Shown here: positions 9,256 to 16,949 of the stretch, piece by piece
How positions within the stretch are numbered: the first letter of the stretch is position 1
Layout of the letters: every line of letters starts with the position of its first letter
Assembly (NCBI RefSeq): GCF_943192995.1
Contig: NZ_CALPCP010000038.1
Span: 1-35,637 of the forward strand
Source: Flintibacter muris
GTDB lineage: Bacteria; Bacillota; Clostridia; Oscillospirales; Oscillospiraceae
Length of the DNA stretch: 35,637 nt
Direction: 5' to 3'
Position numbers and translations under genes: made by a program
Notes under the pieces: model-generated
Told to the model about the DNA's origin: nothing
Database searches by the model: none
What the model saw: only the letters and a program-made list of their open reading frames with translations

Positions 9256-9280
9256 GGAGCGACTGTAAGGAGGCAAGCCT

Positions 9281-9955
9281 ATGTTTACCGGCCTTTTACG
9301 GACCATCATTTTATACATGATTATCATAGTTGGGGTGCGGCTGATGGGCAAGCGCCAGGTGGGGGAGCTGGAGCCCTCTGAGCTGGTGCTGTCGCTGATT
9401 ATCGCGGACCTGGCGTCTGTCCCCATGCAGGACTACGGCATCCCCCTGCTCACTGGCGTGGTGCCCATTCTGGCTCTGCTGTCGGTGACCATGATTTTGT
9501 CGGTGCTCACCATGAAAAGCGTCAAATTCCGGGCACTGCTGTGCGGAAAACCCAGTATGGTGGTGTGCAACGGCACCCTGGTGCAGCGGGAGATGGACAA
9601 AACCCGCCTCACCGTGGACGAGCTGCTGGAGGAGCTGCGCATCAAGGGGTATACCGACATCAGCCAGATCAAATATGCCATTCTGGAGACCAACGGCCAG
9701 CTGTCCGTACTGCCCTACGCCAACCAAAAGCCCCCCACAGCCCGGGACATGAAGGTGGCCGTGGAGGAGAACGGCCTGCCCCGGGTGGTGGTCAGCGACG
9801 GCCGCCTGCTGGAGCAGAACTTAAAGTCTCTGGGTCACGACCGCCCCTGGCTGGACAGACAGCTGGCCCAGCACGGATGCAAGGACCTGTCAAAGGTGTT
9901 CCTTGTGCTGGTGGACGAAACGGACGCCGTCTATTTTGCTCAAAAGGAATCATAA
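9281..9955 (+). CDS. DUF421 (YetF/YrbG-like) membrane protein
   Basis: A 224-aa protein of the DUF421 family. An N-terminal hydrophobic part contains about three membrane segments and the family hallmark GVRLMGKRQVGELEPSELV (residues ~18-36). A cytosolic domain follows (VKFRALLCGKPSMVVCNG, then LRIKGYTDISQIKYAILETN). The biochemical role of DUF421 proteins is not settled; several are spore- or stress-associated in Firmicutes. RBS AAGGAGG lies 8 bases ahead of the ATG. It is followed by a DUF4363 gene, a frequent partner, so the two probably act together. Confidence 0.88.
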   Translation: MFTGLLRTIILYMIIIVGVRLMGKRQVGELEPSELVLSLIIADLASVPMQDYGIPLLTGVVPILALLSVTMILSVLTMKSVKFRALLCGKPSMVVCNGTLVQREMDKTRLTVDELLEELRIKGYTDISQIKYAILETNGQLSVLPYANQKPPTARDMKVAVEENGLPRVVVSDGRLLEQNLKSLGHDRPWLDRQLAQHGCKDLSKVFLVLVDETDAVYFAQKES

Positions 9956-10021
9956 CCGCCCGCTGGACGGTTATGCAGGGGCGGCCTGTATCCACCCCTA
10001 CACAAAATGGGAGGAAGAAGG

Positions 10022-10402
10022 ATGAAACGACTTTGGATCGCGGCGGCGCTGCTGCTGGTTCTGCTGGGGGCCAGCCTGACCAATGCATGGTATGCCCAGA
10101 AGCTCACCGGCGACATGCGGGAGGGCCTGCGCCAGGCCCAGACCCTGGCCGAACAGGACGACTGGCCCCGGGCGGAGGCCCTCACCCGCCAGATTTATGA
10201 AGACTGGCAGGAGCACCACTTCTACTTTCACACCACCATGCGCCACAGCGACACCGACCAGGTCCTGCGGGGCTTTCGAACGGTGCTGGAATACCTCAAG
10301 CTCCAGGAGCCGGACCAGTACAACGCGGCCAATGCCGACCTGATGGCCCAGCTGGAGCTGCTGGCCGAAATGGAACAGCCCACAGCGGTCAATGTGCTGT
10401 AG
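10022..10402 (+). CDS. DUF4363 family membrane-anchored protein
   Basis: A 126-aa protein with one N-terminal hydrophobic segment (WIAAALLLVLLGASLTNAWY), then an amphipathic helical extracytoplasmic domain rich in Glu, Gln and Leu. This fits DUF4363, which is commonly found directly after DUF421. The function is unknown. The start at 10022 is set by GGGAGGAAGAAGG just upstream. The 66-base gap from DUF421 carries a GC-rich hairpin-like stretch (GCAGGGGCGGCC), similar to one at about 13712, probably a dispersed repeat. Confidence 0.75.
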   Translation: MKRLWIAAALLLVLLGASLTNAWYAQKLTGDMREGLRQAQTLAEQDDWPRAEALTRQIYEDWQEHHFYFHTTMRHSDTDQVLRGFRTVLEYLKLQEPDQYNAANADLMAQLELLAEMEQPTAVNVL

Positions 10403-10413
10403 CGGTGTATCCG

Positions 10414-11739
10414 CTACTCCACCGTTACGCTTTTGGCCAGATTCCGGGGTTTGTCAATGTCACAGCCCCGCATGAGGGCCACATAGTAGGCGAACAGCTG
10501 GAGGGGAACCACCCCCAGACAGGGGAGCAGCAACTCATGGATATCCGGGATGGTCATCACTGCGTCGGCAGTGCGGGCCATCTCCTCCCTGCGGCTTTCG
10601 GCAGTGAGGGCCAGCACGGCGGCTCCCCGGGCCTTGACCTCCACCACATTACTCATGGCCTTGGAGAACAGCCTTCCATAGGTCCCAAGGGCCACCACCA
10701 GGGTGCCCTCCTCAATCAGACTGATGGTGCCGTGCTTCAGTTCCCCGGAGGCGTAGGCCTCCGAGTGGATGTAGGAGATCTCCTTCAGCTTCAGGGAGCC
10801 CTCCAGCCCCAGGGCGTAGTCCAGATTGCGGCCAATGAAGAAGATGGGGTTGTGGTTGAAGTATTTGGAGGCGAAGTACTGGATATCGTCCCGTTGGGAG
10901 AGGACCTGTTCCATCTTGCCGGGCAGCTCCTGAAAGGCGGTGACAGCGGCACGGTATTCCCCGTCTGGAACAGTTCCCAGCTGTCTCCCCAGCCACAGGG
11001 CCAGCAGGGACAGCAGGGCCAGCTGGGTGGTATACGCCTTGGTGGTGGCCACGGCGATCTCCGGCCCGGCCCAGGTGTACAGCACCTGGTCTGACTCCCG
11101 GGCGATAGAGGAGCCCACCACGTTGACAATGGACAAAATATGCGCACCCAGCCGCCGGGCCTCCCGCAGGGCGGCCATAGTGTCCAGCGTCTCGCCGGAC
11201 TGGCTGATGACAATGACCAGGGTGTGTTCGTCCACAATGGGGTCCATATACCGGAACTCAGAGGCCAGGGCCACCTCCACCGGCACACGGGTGAGCCGCT
11301 CCAGATGGTATTTGCCCACCATGCCCACATGGTAGCTGGAGCCGCAGGCCACGATATAGATGCGGCTCATGTTCCGGATGTAGGCCTGGCTGAGGGAGAA
11401 GTTCTCAAAGACCACCTCACCCTCCCGGATGCGGGGGGAGAGGCACCGGCGCAGAGCCTGGGGCTGTTCCATGATCTCCTTGAACATAAAGTGCTCATAT
11501 CCGCCCTTTTCAGCGGCGTCAATCTCCCAGTCAATGGAGACAATCTCTTTCTCAATGGGCTGCATCAGGTGGTCGTAGCACCGGATACCCTCCCGGGTGA
11601 GGACAGCCAGCGTACCCGCCTCCGCGTCGAACACCGCCACCCCGGCGGAGTTATACCCCCGATATTCCAAACGGGACAGGCCCTCCAGCAGAATGGGTGC
11701 AGCCTGCTCCTGTCCGATAAAACCTACGATCCCACACAT
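10414..11739 (-). CDS. glmS: GlmS-like glucosamine-6-phosphate synthase lacking most of the glutaminase domain
   Basis: Full-length GlmS (about 600 aa) makes glucosamine-6-phosphate from fructose-6-phosphate and glutamine. This product is 441 aa. It keeps the extreme N-terminus (MCGIVGFIGQ with the catalytic Cys2, LEYRGYNSAG) and, from about residue 47 (LTREGIRCYD), the rest of the protein. That includes both SIS domains (IVACGSSYHVG, ISYIHSEAYASGELKHG) and the C-terminal PRNLAKSVTVE. About 168 residues are missing in frame after AGTLAV. These include the equivalents of E. coli Arg73, Trp74, His77, Asn98, Gly99 and Asp123, so glutamine use should be lost; isomerase activity or ammonia use may remain. 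RBS AGAGG supports the ATG at 11739. No glmS ribozyme is evident in the leader. Natural deletion or assembly error are both possible. Confidence 0.88.
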   Translation of the reverse strand: MCGIVGFIGQEQAAPILLEGLSRLEYRGYNSAGVAVFDAEAGTLAVLTREGIRCYDHLMQPIEKEIVSIDWEIDAAEKGGYEHFMFKEIMEQPQALRRCLSPRIREGEVVFENFSLSQAYIRNMSRIYIVACGSSYHVGMVGKYHLERLTRVPVEVALASEFRYMDPIVDEHTLVIVISQSGETLDTMAALREARRLGAHILSIVNVVGSSIARESDQVLYTWAGPEIAVATTKAYTTQLALLSLLALWLGRQLGTVPDGEYRAAVTAFQELPGKMEQVLSQRDDIQYFASKYFNHNPIFFIGRNLDYALGLEGSLKLKEISYIHSEAYASGELKHGTISLIEEGTLVVALGTYGRLFSKAMSNVVEVKARGAAVLALTAESRREEMARTADAVMTIPDIHELLLPCLGVVPLQLFAYYVALMRGCDIDKPRNLAKSVTVE

Positions 11740-11796
11740 AATGATTCCTCTTTACATGGAACATAATGCTTGCTTATCCGGTACATACAGCTGTCT

Positions 11797-11825
11797 ATTA
11801 TATGGCCTCTTCCAGAAAATTACAA
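11797..11825 (-). promoter_or_regulatory. Putative glmS promoter
   Basis: On the minus strand TTGTAA (11825-11820), a 17-base spacer and a perfect TATAAT (11802-11797), 58 bases from the start codon. It sits back to back with the galM promoter. Confidence 0.65.
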
Positions 11826-11826
11826 T

Positions 11827-11855
11827 TTGCCATTTGCTTGAAAATCTGCTATACT
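11827..11855 (+). promoter_or_regulatory. Putative galM promoter
   Basis: TTGCCA (11827-11832), a 17-base spacer and TATACT (11850-11855), 33 bases from the galM ATG. Its -35 box adjoins that of the divergent glmS promoter, so the two may interfere or be co-regulated. Confidence 0.65.
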
Positions 11856-11888
11856 ATGGCCGACAATTTGTGAAAGGGAGGCCTGAGT

Positions 11889-12938
11889 ATGGGCAGAGAA
11901 TTTGGAGCGCCCTTCGGCGTGACGAAAAATGGGGAGGAGGTCCGGGAGCTGACCCTGAATAACGGAGTGCTGACGGCCAAGGTGATTACCTTCGGCGGGG
12001 TGCTCCGCGTCCTCACCGTCCCCGGAAAAAGCGGCCCGGTGGATGTGGTGTTGGGCTATGACAGCCTGGCGGAGTATGAGGACAACGGCGGCTTTTTCGG
12101 AGCCCTGATAGGCCGCTATGCCAACCGCATTGCCAAGGGGAAATTCACCCTCAATGGTAAGAAGTACACCCTGGCCCTGAACGACGGCCCCAACCACCTC
12201 CATGGGGGCAATGTAGGCTGGTCCCACCGGGTTTGGACGGTGGCGGAGGCGGAGGCGGACAGGGCCGTCCTCACGCTGGACAGCCCCGACGGGGAGGAGG
12301 GCTACCCCGGCCATCTTCAGGTGAAGGTGACCTATGCCCTTGAGGGGGACACCCTGTCCATCCGCTACCAAGCCTCCGGCGACCAGGATACTCCCTGCAA
12401 TCTGACCAACCACAGCTACTTCAATCTGTCCGGCCAGGGGAGCGGGACTGTGCTGGACCAGGAGATCCAGCTGTATGCCTCCTCCTACACGCCCGCTGAC
12501 AGCACCAGCATCCCTCTTGGAACGGTGGAGCCAGTGGAGGGCACCCCCATGGACCTGCGCGCCCTCACCCCCATTGGGACTCATATTGATGAGCCCTTCC
12601 AGCAGTTGGAGTGGGGACATGGCTATGACCACAACTTTGTGGTGGACGGCCAGCCCGGCGCCATGCGTCCCGCGGCCATGGCCCGCAGCAGGGCCACCGG
12701 CGTGGTCATGGAGGTGGAGACCGACAGCCCCGGCCTCCAGTTCTACACCGCCAACTTTGTGGAGGAGGGGAGAAGGGGCAAGGAGGGGGCTGTCTACAGC
12801 TTCCGCCACGGCTTCTGCCTGGAGACCCAGCACTTCCCCGATACCCCCAACCAGCCCGCCTTCCCCTCCGCCACCCTGCGGGCAGGAGCCAAGTATGACC
12901 AGACCACCCGGTTCCGTTTTACCCGGATGGAAGGTTGA
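11889..12938 (+). CDS. galM: Aldose 1-epimerase (mutarotase)
   Basis: GalM interconverts alpha and beta anomers of galactose and other aldoses. The 349-aa length and motifs fit: FGGVLRVL, ALIGRYANRIAKGKFTLNG (residues ~70-90), LHGG, the catalytic-His segment NLTNHSYFNLSG, and GLQFYTANF, with a family-typical C-terminal Glu-containing loop (FCLETQHFPD). RBS GGGAGG lies 7 bases ahead of the ATG. It is divergent from glmS and stands alone, with no Leloir genes in the window. Confidence 0.93.
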   Translation: MGREFGAPFGVTKNGEEVRELTLNNGVLTAKVITFGGVLRVLTVPGKSGPVDVVLGYDSLAEYEDNGGFFGALIGRYANRIAKGKFTLNGKKYTLALNDGPNHLHGGNVGWSHRVWTVAEAEADRAVLTLDSPDGEEGYPGHLQVKVTYALEGDTLSIRYQASGDQDTPCNLTNHSYFNLSGQGSGTVLDQEIQLYASSYTPADSTSIPLGTVEPVEGTPMDLRALTPIGTHIDEPFQQLEWGHGYDHNFVVDGQPGAMRPAAMARSRATGVVMEVETDSPGLQFYTANFVEEGRRGKEGAVYSFRHGFCLETQHFPDTPNQPAFPSATLRAGAKYDQTTRFRFTRMEG

Positions 12939-13011
12939 TTGTTTAGTTGGCTTAACGTGAACTGTAAGTATCCGGATAGCTGGTTACATTCGGAAACTTG
13001 TAAGGAGTTTC

Positions 13012-13177
13012 ATGCAAAATGTAAGAGATATTGGTAAAGTAAGGGGTATTTTTCGCTCAAAAAATACATACTGCTCAGAGCAATATCAGTAAAATGCTGA
13101 AGGGCATGACACTACTGGCCAAATCGTATCACGTTTCAGTTGACTGGCTGTTGGGGTTGTCACGAAAAAATTTTTAG
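13012..13177 (+). pseudogene. Remnant of an XRE-type HTH regulator
   Basis: An ATG with GGAG upstream opens MQNVRDIGKVRGIFRSK. In another frame the sequence from 13043 to the TAG at 13177 encodes SNISKMLKGMTLLAKSYHVSVDWLLG (shown in parts: SNISKMLKG, then LAKSYHVSVDWLLG). This is the classic C-terminal half of a Cro/CI HTH domain. Start and end lie in different frames and the middle helices are missing, so I read it as a decayed gene. The rest of the 12939-13205 gap holds only the folA terminator. Confidence 0.5.
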
Positions 13178-13184
13178 CACACTG

Positions 13185-13203
13185 AACCCGCCCAAGGCGG
13201 TTT
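13185..13203 (-). terminator. Weak terminator after folA
   Basis: AACCCGCC-CAA-GGCGGTTT forms an 8-bp stem with one mismatch, 3 bases beyond the folA stop. There is little of a U-run, so efficiency is doubtful. Confidence 0.4.
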
Positions 13204-13205
13204 AA

Positions 13206-13685
13206 TTATCCCTTTCGATAGGTCACATAGCGGAAATAAATTTCCTGCTCCTCCTGGACCGGACTTTCCTCTGCAATGTGCCAGCCCGGCTGTTGGTTCA
13301 GATTGGGAAACCAGCAGTCCGCGCCGGAAAAGCTCTGGTGGATTCTGGTGACATAGGCGGTGTCACACCGGTCCAGCAGGGCGCGGTACACCGAGGCGCC
13401 GCCTATAACAAAAGAGTCCTCCGGGGCCGCCGCCAGCAGAGCGTCCAGATTAGAGAAAACCTCTGCCCCCTCCGGGGCAAAATCCGGGTTCCGGGACAAA
13501 ATCAGATTGCGCCGCCCCTTCAGTGGCCGTCCGCCGGGGAAGGTGGCCAGGGTTTTTCGGCCTAAAATGACCGGATGGCCGGTGGTCAGCGCCTTAAAGC
13601 GTTTTAAATCAGCCGAAATATAGACCAGCTGGTCGCCGCCCTTGCCTATGGCCCAGTTTTGGTCCACGGCTACAATTAAATTCAC
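13206..13685 (-). CDS. folA: Dihydrofolate reductase
   Basis: DHFR regenerates tetrahydrofolate from the dihydrofolate made by ThyA. The 159-aa length is typical. Motifs in order: MNLIVAVDQNWAIGKGG (substrate loop), VILGRKTLATFPGG, LILSRNPDF, FVIGGASVYRALLDRCD (cofactor region) and the C-terminal YVTRIHQSF. The start is a GTG at 13685, supported by GGGGAGG eight bases upstream. It is the distal gene of a minus-strand thyA - small ORF - folA run, the usual pairing of the thymidylate cycle. Confidence 0.95.
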   Translation of the reverse strand: MNLIVAVDQNWAIGKGGDQLVYISADLKRFKALTTGHPVILGRKTLATFPGGRPLKGRRNLILSRNPDFAPEGAEVFSNLDALLAAAPEDSFVIGGASVYRALLDRCDTAYVTRIHQSFSGADCWFPNLNQQPGWHIAEESPVQEEQEIYFRYVTYRKG

Positions 13686-13760
13686 AGGAATCTCCTCCCC
13701 GAGAATGATTTTATGAAAGCAGGGGCGGCCGCAGCTGCCCCTGTATGTCTGGTGCTGCCG

Positions 13761-13930
13761 CTATGGGGCCGGGAAAAAGTCCTCCCAATATATCCCATAC
13801 AGCTTGAATTCCGGAACGCTTGGAGTTTTAGCGAACAGGTAGTATCTGGTGTATCGCTCCCCGTCGCCCAGCTGCGGCCCGTCTGCCAGATAAGCCTCAT
13901 TATATGTCCAGCTTTGTTCCAGCTCTACAT
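13761..13930 (-). pseudogene. Small ORF between thyA and folA with a broken start
   Basis: AGGAGG is spaced 7 bases from an ATG at 13930-13928, but the next codon is TAG. In the frame two bases on (from 13925) there are 54 sense codons before a TAG: ELEQSWTYNEAYLADG, then GERYTRYYLFAKTPS, ending YGIYWEDFFPAP. The codon use and amphipathic, aromatic-rich composition look coding, and its position inside the thyA-folA run fits a real gene. A single base lost just after the start codon would explain it. I do not recognise the family. It could also be a sequencing error. Confidence 0.5.
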
Positions 13931-13954
13931 AGGTATCCCTCCTGCTTGATTAAG

Positions 13955-14785
13955 TTACACCGCAACAGGAATTTTTCCCTCCAGGGGATGGGATTGGTAG
14001 CCCTCCAGCCGGACGCTGTCGGGGGTGAAGGCGTAAAAGTCGGTGACGCTCTTGTCCAGGTAAAAGGCCGGCGCGTTGAAGGGTGTCCGGGCGATCAGCT
14101 CCTCCACCACAGGGATGTGGCGGTCGTAAATATGACAGTCGGCAATGACATGGACCAGCTCCCCGGCCTCAAAGCCGTTGACCTGGGCGATCATATGGAG
14201 CAGTGCGGCGTACTGCATGACATTCCAGCCGTTAGCAGTAAGCATATCTTGGGAGCGCTGGTTCAAAATGGCGTTGAGAGTATGCCCGGACACGTTGAAA
14301 GTCATGGAGTAGGCGCAAGGATACAGAGCCATCTCGCTGAGGTCATGGTGGTTATAGAGGTTGGTCATGATGCGCCGGGAGGCAGGGTCGTGTTTCAGGT
14401 CCCACAGCACCTTGTCCACCTGGTCCATGTCTCCCTGAGGATAGTGGTGCTTCACCCCCAGCTGATAGCCGTAGGCCTTGCCAATAGAGCCGCTTTCGTC
14501 CGCCCAGGAGTCCCAAATGTGGCTGTTCAGGTCGTGGATGTTGTTGGATTTCTTCTGCCAGATCCACAACAGCTCGTCCACTGCGGATTTGATAAACTGC
14601 CGGCGGACGGTGAGAATGGGGAACTCCCGGCGCAGGTCGTAGCGATTGACAATGCCAAAGAGCTTTACCGTGTGGGCAGGGGTGCCGTCCTCCCAGCGGG
14701 GGCGGACCTCCAGGCCGGTGTCCCAGACGCCCCGGGACAGGATGTCCTTGCAGTTTTGGATAAAAACCTGATCGGCATAGCTCAT
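13955..14785 (-). CDS. thyA: Thymidylate synthase (ThyA type)
   Basis: ThyA methylates dUMP with 5,10-methylene-THF, giving dTMP and dihydrofolate. The 276-aa product carries RREFPILTVRRQFIKSAVDELLW (given in part: PILTVRRQFIKSAVDELLW), DLNSHIWDSW, the phosphate-binding DPASRRIM, the catalytic Cys157 in LYPCAYSMTF, RSQDM (nucleotide site) and DCHIYDRH. The active-site PC is followed by AY rather than the E. coli HT, resembling the Bacillus ThyA variant. I set the start at the ATG 14785 (MSYADQVF), with AAGGAG nine bases upstream; a longer frame to 14848 lacks this signal. It lies upstream of folA. Confidence 0.95.
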   Translation of the reverse strand: MSYADQVFIQNCKDILSRGVWDTGLEVRPRWEDGTPAHTVKLFGIVNRYDLRREFPILTVRRQFIKSAVDELLWIWQKKSNNIHDLNSHIWDSWADESGSIGKAYGYQLGVKHHYPQGDMDQVDKVLWDLKHDPASRRIMTNLYNHHDLSEMALYPCAYSMTFNVSGHTLNAILNQRSQDMLTANGWNVMQYAALLHMIAQVNGFEAGELVHVIADCHIYDRHIPVVEELIARTPFNAPAFYLDKSVTDFYAFTPDSVRLEGYQSHPLEGKIPVAV

Positions 14786-14850
14786 AACGTGTACTCCTTC
14801 TCTCAGCGGACTGGTATTTTGGGGATGTATAATGTTGAATTGTACCATAA

Positions 14851-14880
14851 AACACGGCGGGGCACAAGCCCCGCCGTGTT
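14851..14880 (-). terminator. Terminator after spoIIID
   Basis: A perfect 13-bp stem (AACACGGCGGGGC, ACAA loop, GCCCCGCCGTGTT) lies 2 bases past the spoIIID stop. The following minus-strand bases are TTATGG, so the U-tract is short. Confidence 0.65.
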
Positions 14881-14882
14881 CC

Positions 14883-15119
14883 TTATGCTCCTTTGTATTT
14901 CTTCCGCGTGGCGATGCCTCCCCGGATGTGGCGCTCGGCCTTGTTTTGCTCCAAAACCTCTTTTACCTGGAGATAGAGCGTCCGGTTGAAGGTGGGCAGG
15001 CGCTCGGATAAATCCTTATGTACCGAGCTCTTGCTGATGCCAAACTTTTGTGCGGCGGCCCGTACCGTGGTCCGGTTTTCCAGGATGTAAAGCGCCAGAC
15101 GCTCGGCCCGTTCCTCCAT
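14883..15119 (-). CDS. spoIIID: Sporulation transcriptional regulator SpoIIID
   Basis: SpoIIID is a small DNA-binding protein acting in the mother cell during sporulation with sigma-E and sigma-K. The 78-aa product has the family HTH (TVRAAAQKFGISKSSVHKDL, residues ~18-37) and the diagnostic basic tail NKAERHIRGGIATRKKYKG. I chose the ATG at 15119 (MEERAERLALYI) because it gives the usual family length; AAAGGA is close upstream. A longer frame to 15212 would add an atypical N-terminus. It shows that the host is a spore former. Confidence 0.93.
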   Translation of the reverse strand: MEERAERLALYILENRTTVRAAAQKFGISKSSVHKDLSERLPTFNRTLYLQVKEVLEQNKAERHIRGGIATRKKYKGA

Positions 15120-15234
15120 ATTTCCTTTCAAAGCACAACACTCCCCGCCTCTTGCTGTTTCAATGTATGCGGAGGCCGAGGGAGATATGAGCTTTTTTCC
15201 CCGTTCCGGCATAGTCTGGAGGGGAGATGATACA

Positions 15235-16305
15235 ATGGGAAGTCTGTTTGATTATCTGTCCTGGCGGGGAGACCTGACCTTGGACCAGGTTCCCTTTGGG
15301 CCGGTAGACGGGCTGATTCTGTCCGCCCTCTCCTATGTCCACTTTGACGGACTGGTGCCAGGGCAGCCGGACGCCCCCGTCCTGCTGGGACGGGCGGCAG
15401 AGAACTACCTGACGCTGCCCGATGCCCGGCGGGGCCGATGCAGGTGTGAGAAGGATTTAAAGCTTCTCCGGGCGTTGGCGGACACTCCCCGGTTTGCCCG
15501 GCTGAAGCTGTGCGGCTATGCTGACCGCTTCGTCCCCAAGGAGGAGACCCAGTTTGCCGCCCTGGCCGTACTGCTGGGGGATGACTCCGCCTACCTGGCT
15601 TTTCGGGGGACGGACGGCACGCTGGTGGGCTGGAAGGAGGATTTTAACCTGAGCTTTTTGGACGTAGTCCCCGCCCAACTGGAGGCGGCGGGGTACATCC
15701 AGGACTTTGCCGCCGCTTTTCCAGGCACCCTGCGGCTGGGGGGACATTCCAAAGGGGGAAATCTGGCGGTGGCAGGAGGGGCGCTGTCCACCATGAAGGT
15801 GCGGGACCGGATTGAAAGCGTGTGGTCCTTCGACGGGCCCGGACTGAATGCCTATCTCCTGGCCCGCCAGGGATATCAGGAGCTGCTCACCCGAATCCGC
15901 AGTTTTGTGCCCAAATCCTCGGTGGTGGGGCTGCTGCTGGCCCACGAGGAGCCCCACACCGTGGTGGACAGCGACCAGGAGGGCCTGTTTCAGCACGATC
16001 TGTACTCTTGGCAGGTGCTGGGCCCTGACTTCGTCAGGCTGGAGGAGGTCACCGCCGGGAGCCGGCTGATTGACCGCACATTAAAAAATTGGCTGGCCGG
16101 TCTGAACACACAGCAGCGGGAGACAGTGGCGGATACCCTGTATGAGCTGCTGTCCTCAGGGGAGGCTAAGACGGTCAAAGAGGCTCTGGAGCCCCAAAAC
16201 CTGGCCAACGTCCTCCACGCCGCACTGGACGCCGACCCCAAAGATCTGCTCACCGTCGCCGCCTCCCTGGGACGGCTGGCCAGCGCGGCGGTGCGGGCTT
16301 TATAA
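15235..16305 (+). CDS. Mbeg1-like protein (DUF2974, alpha/beta-hydrolase fold)
   Basis: A 356-aa protein of the Mbeg1-like/DUF2974 family common in Clostridia. N-terminal MGSLFDYLSWRGDLTLDQVP and LILSALSYVHFDGL are the hallmarks. A lipase-like core follows: LAFRGTDGTLVGWKEDF (residues ~121-138) and the nucleophile elbow GGHSKGGNLA with Ser172. The substrate is unknown; a lipase/esterase-type reaction is inferred from the fold only. No signal peptide is seen. The start at 15235 has GGGGAG upstream. It is divergent from spoIIID. Confidence 0.85.
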   Translation: MGSLFDYLSWRGDLTLDQVPFGPVDGLILSALSYVHFDGLVPGQPDAPVLLGRAAENYLTLPDARRGRCRCEKDLKLLRALADTPRFARLKLCGYADRFVPKEETQFAALAVLLGDDSAYLAFRGTDGTLVGWKEDFNLSFLDVVPAQLEAAGYIQDFAAAFPGTLRLGGHSKGGNLAVAGGALSTMKVRDRIESVWSFDGPGLNAYLLARQGYQELLTRIRSFVPKSSVVGLLLAHEEPHTVVDSDQEGLFQHDLYSWQVLGPDFVRLEEVTAGSRLIDRTLKNWLAGLNTQQRETVADTLYELLSSGEAKTVKEALEPQNLANVLHAALDADPKDLLTVAASLGRLASAAVRAL

Positions 16306-16559
16306 AGAAGATATTTTTGATATTATGATAGCAATTATCAAATTTGCCGCCCCTGCCGCTCCGGTGTCAGCAATTTTGAAGTTTGCTATACAGTTAGAAG
16401 TATGACGAAGCTTGAGCAAGACATATAAAATCCTGACAGGACTAACAAAAACAGGAAAGAGACAAAACAGGTATATCTCCGACATCTGCGGCAATGCTAT
16501 AAGCGGATGTTCCATCCAACCCAAACACAAAAACAGAATGAAAAAAGGAGAGACGAATC

Positions 16560-16667
16560 ATGTCTAACAGCAATAGTAATAAGATTATGGTCCCCAACGC
16601 CCGTGAGGCTATGAACAAGTTCAAGATGGAGGCCGCCAACGACCTTGCTGTAGCTGTACCATCTTAA
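16560..16667 (+). pseudogene. Truncated alpha/beta-type small acid-soluble spore protein gene
   Basis: The ATG, with AAAAAAGGAG upstream, opens MSNSNSNKIMVPNAREAM, then NKFKMEAAND. This is the canonical N-terminal half of an alpha/beta-type SASP, the DNA-coating proteins of spores. The frame then reads LAVAVPS and stops after 35 codons. The conserved second half (the GGxM(V/T)KKMI region) is missing and does not appear in any frame downstream. So the 5' half survives with its RBS while the DNA-binding C-terminus is gone. The 254 bases before it (16306-16559) show no further gene. Confidence 0.75.
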
Positions 16668-16684
16668 AATGAGAGAAGCGCAAT

Positions 16685-16728
16685 TTGACAAACCATGACG
16701 AAACATTACTTATTTAGGTGAATCGGCC
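16685..16728 (+). repeat. 44-base repeat copy A with promoter-like layout
   Basis: Aligns base for base with 23161-23204 (about three quarters identical). Shared blocks are ACAAAC-ATGAC-AAA, TTATT-AGGT-AATCG. It begins TTGACA and, 17 bases on, has ACTTAT; copy B has TTAACA and AATTAT at the same spacing. A hairpin follows both copies. It may be a promoter for a short RNA, or the end of a mobile element. Confidence 0.5.
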
Positions 16729-16735
16729 CATAGAA

Positions 16736-16773
16736 CAGGAGCATTGCAGATGAAAATGTCTGTAATGCTCCTG
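16736..16773. other. Strong hairpin (15-bp stem)
   Basis: CAGGAGCATTGCAGA pairs with TCTGTAATGCTCCTG (one G-T wobble) around an 8-base loop. No U-run follows on the plus strand. It lies between repeat copy A and a 25-codon ORF, so it may be a structured leader or small RNA. Confidence 0.6.
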
Positions 16774-16815
16774 CTCAGCTTTGAGGGGAAAGGGCCCGGT
16801 TTTTAAGGAGCCTTT

Positions 16816-16893
16816 ATGGCTTCCAAATCTTCGAAAAACGGGTTTGTGGTAATTTTGATAACTTTTTTGGCGTTTTTGTATGCTGTGCTTTGA
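16816..16893 (+). CDS. Putative 25-aa single-transmembrane peptide
   Basis: AAGGAG is spaced 5 bases from an ATG. The product is MASKSSKNG, a hydrophobic run FVVILITFLAFLYAVL, then stop. A short basic head plus one transmembrane segment is typical of type I toxin peptides and small membrane regulators. A promoter-like repeat (16685) and a strong hairpin (16736) lie upstream, resembling a structured leader. It is too short to call by composition and no homologue is known to me. Nothing else coding is seen in 16668-17066. Confidence 0.35.
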   Translation: MASKSSKNGFVVILITFLAFLYAVL

Positions 16894-16949
16894 GGCGAGC
16901 ATATTTTGAATCGCCCAATTCACTCTGATTTCTGCGATATAAGGTAAAA

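Noticed and set aside
8956..9280. PyrR-type attenuator or riboswitch before carA
   Set aside because: The candidate promoter leaves a leader of under 60 bases. The palindromes further upstream belong to the MITE-like repeat.
11740..11888. glmS ribozyme in the glmS leader
   Set aside because: The whole glmS-galM gap is 149 bases and holds two divergent promoters, leaving a leader of about 50 bases. No ribozyme core is seen.
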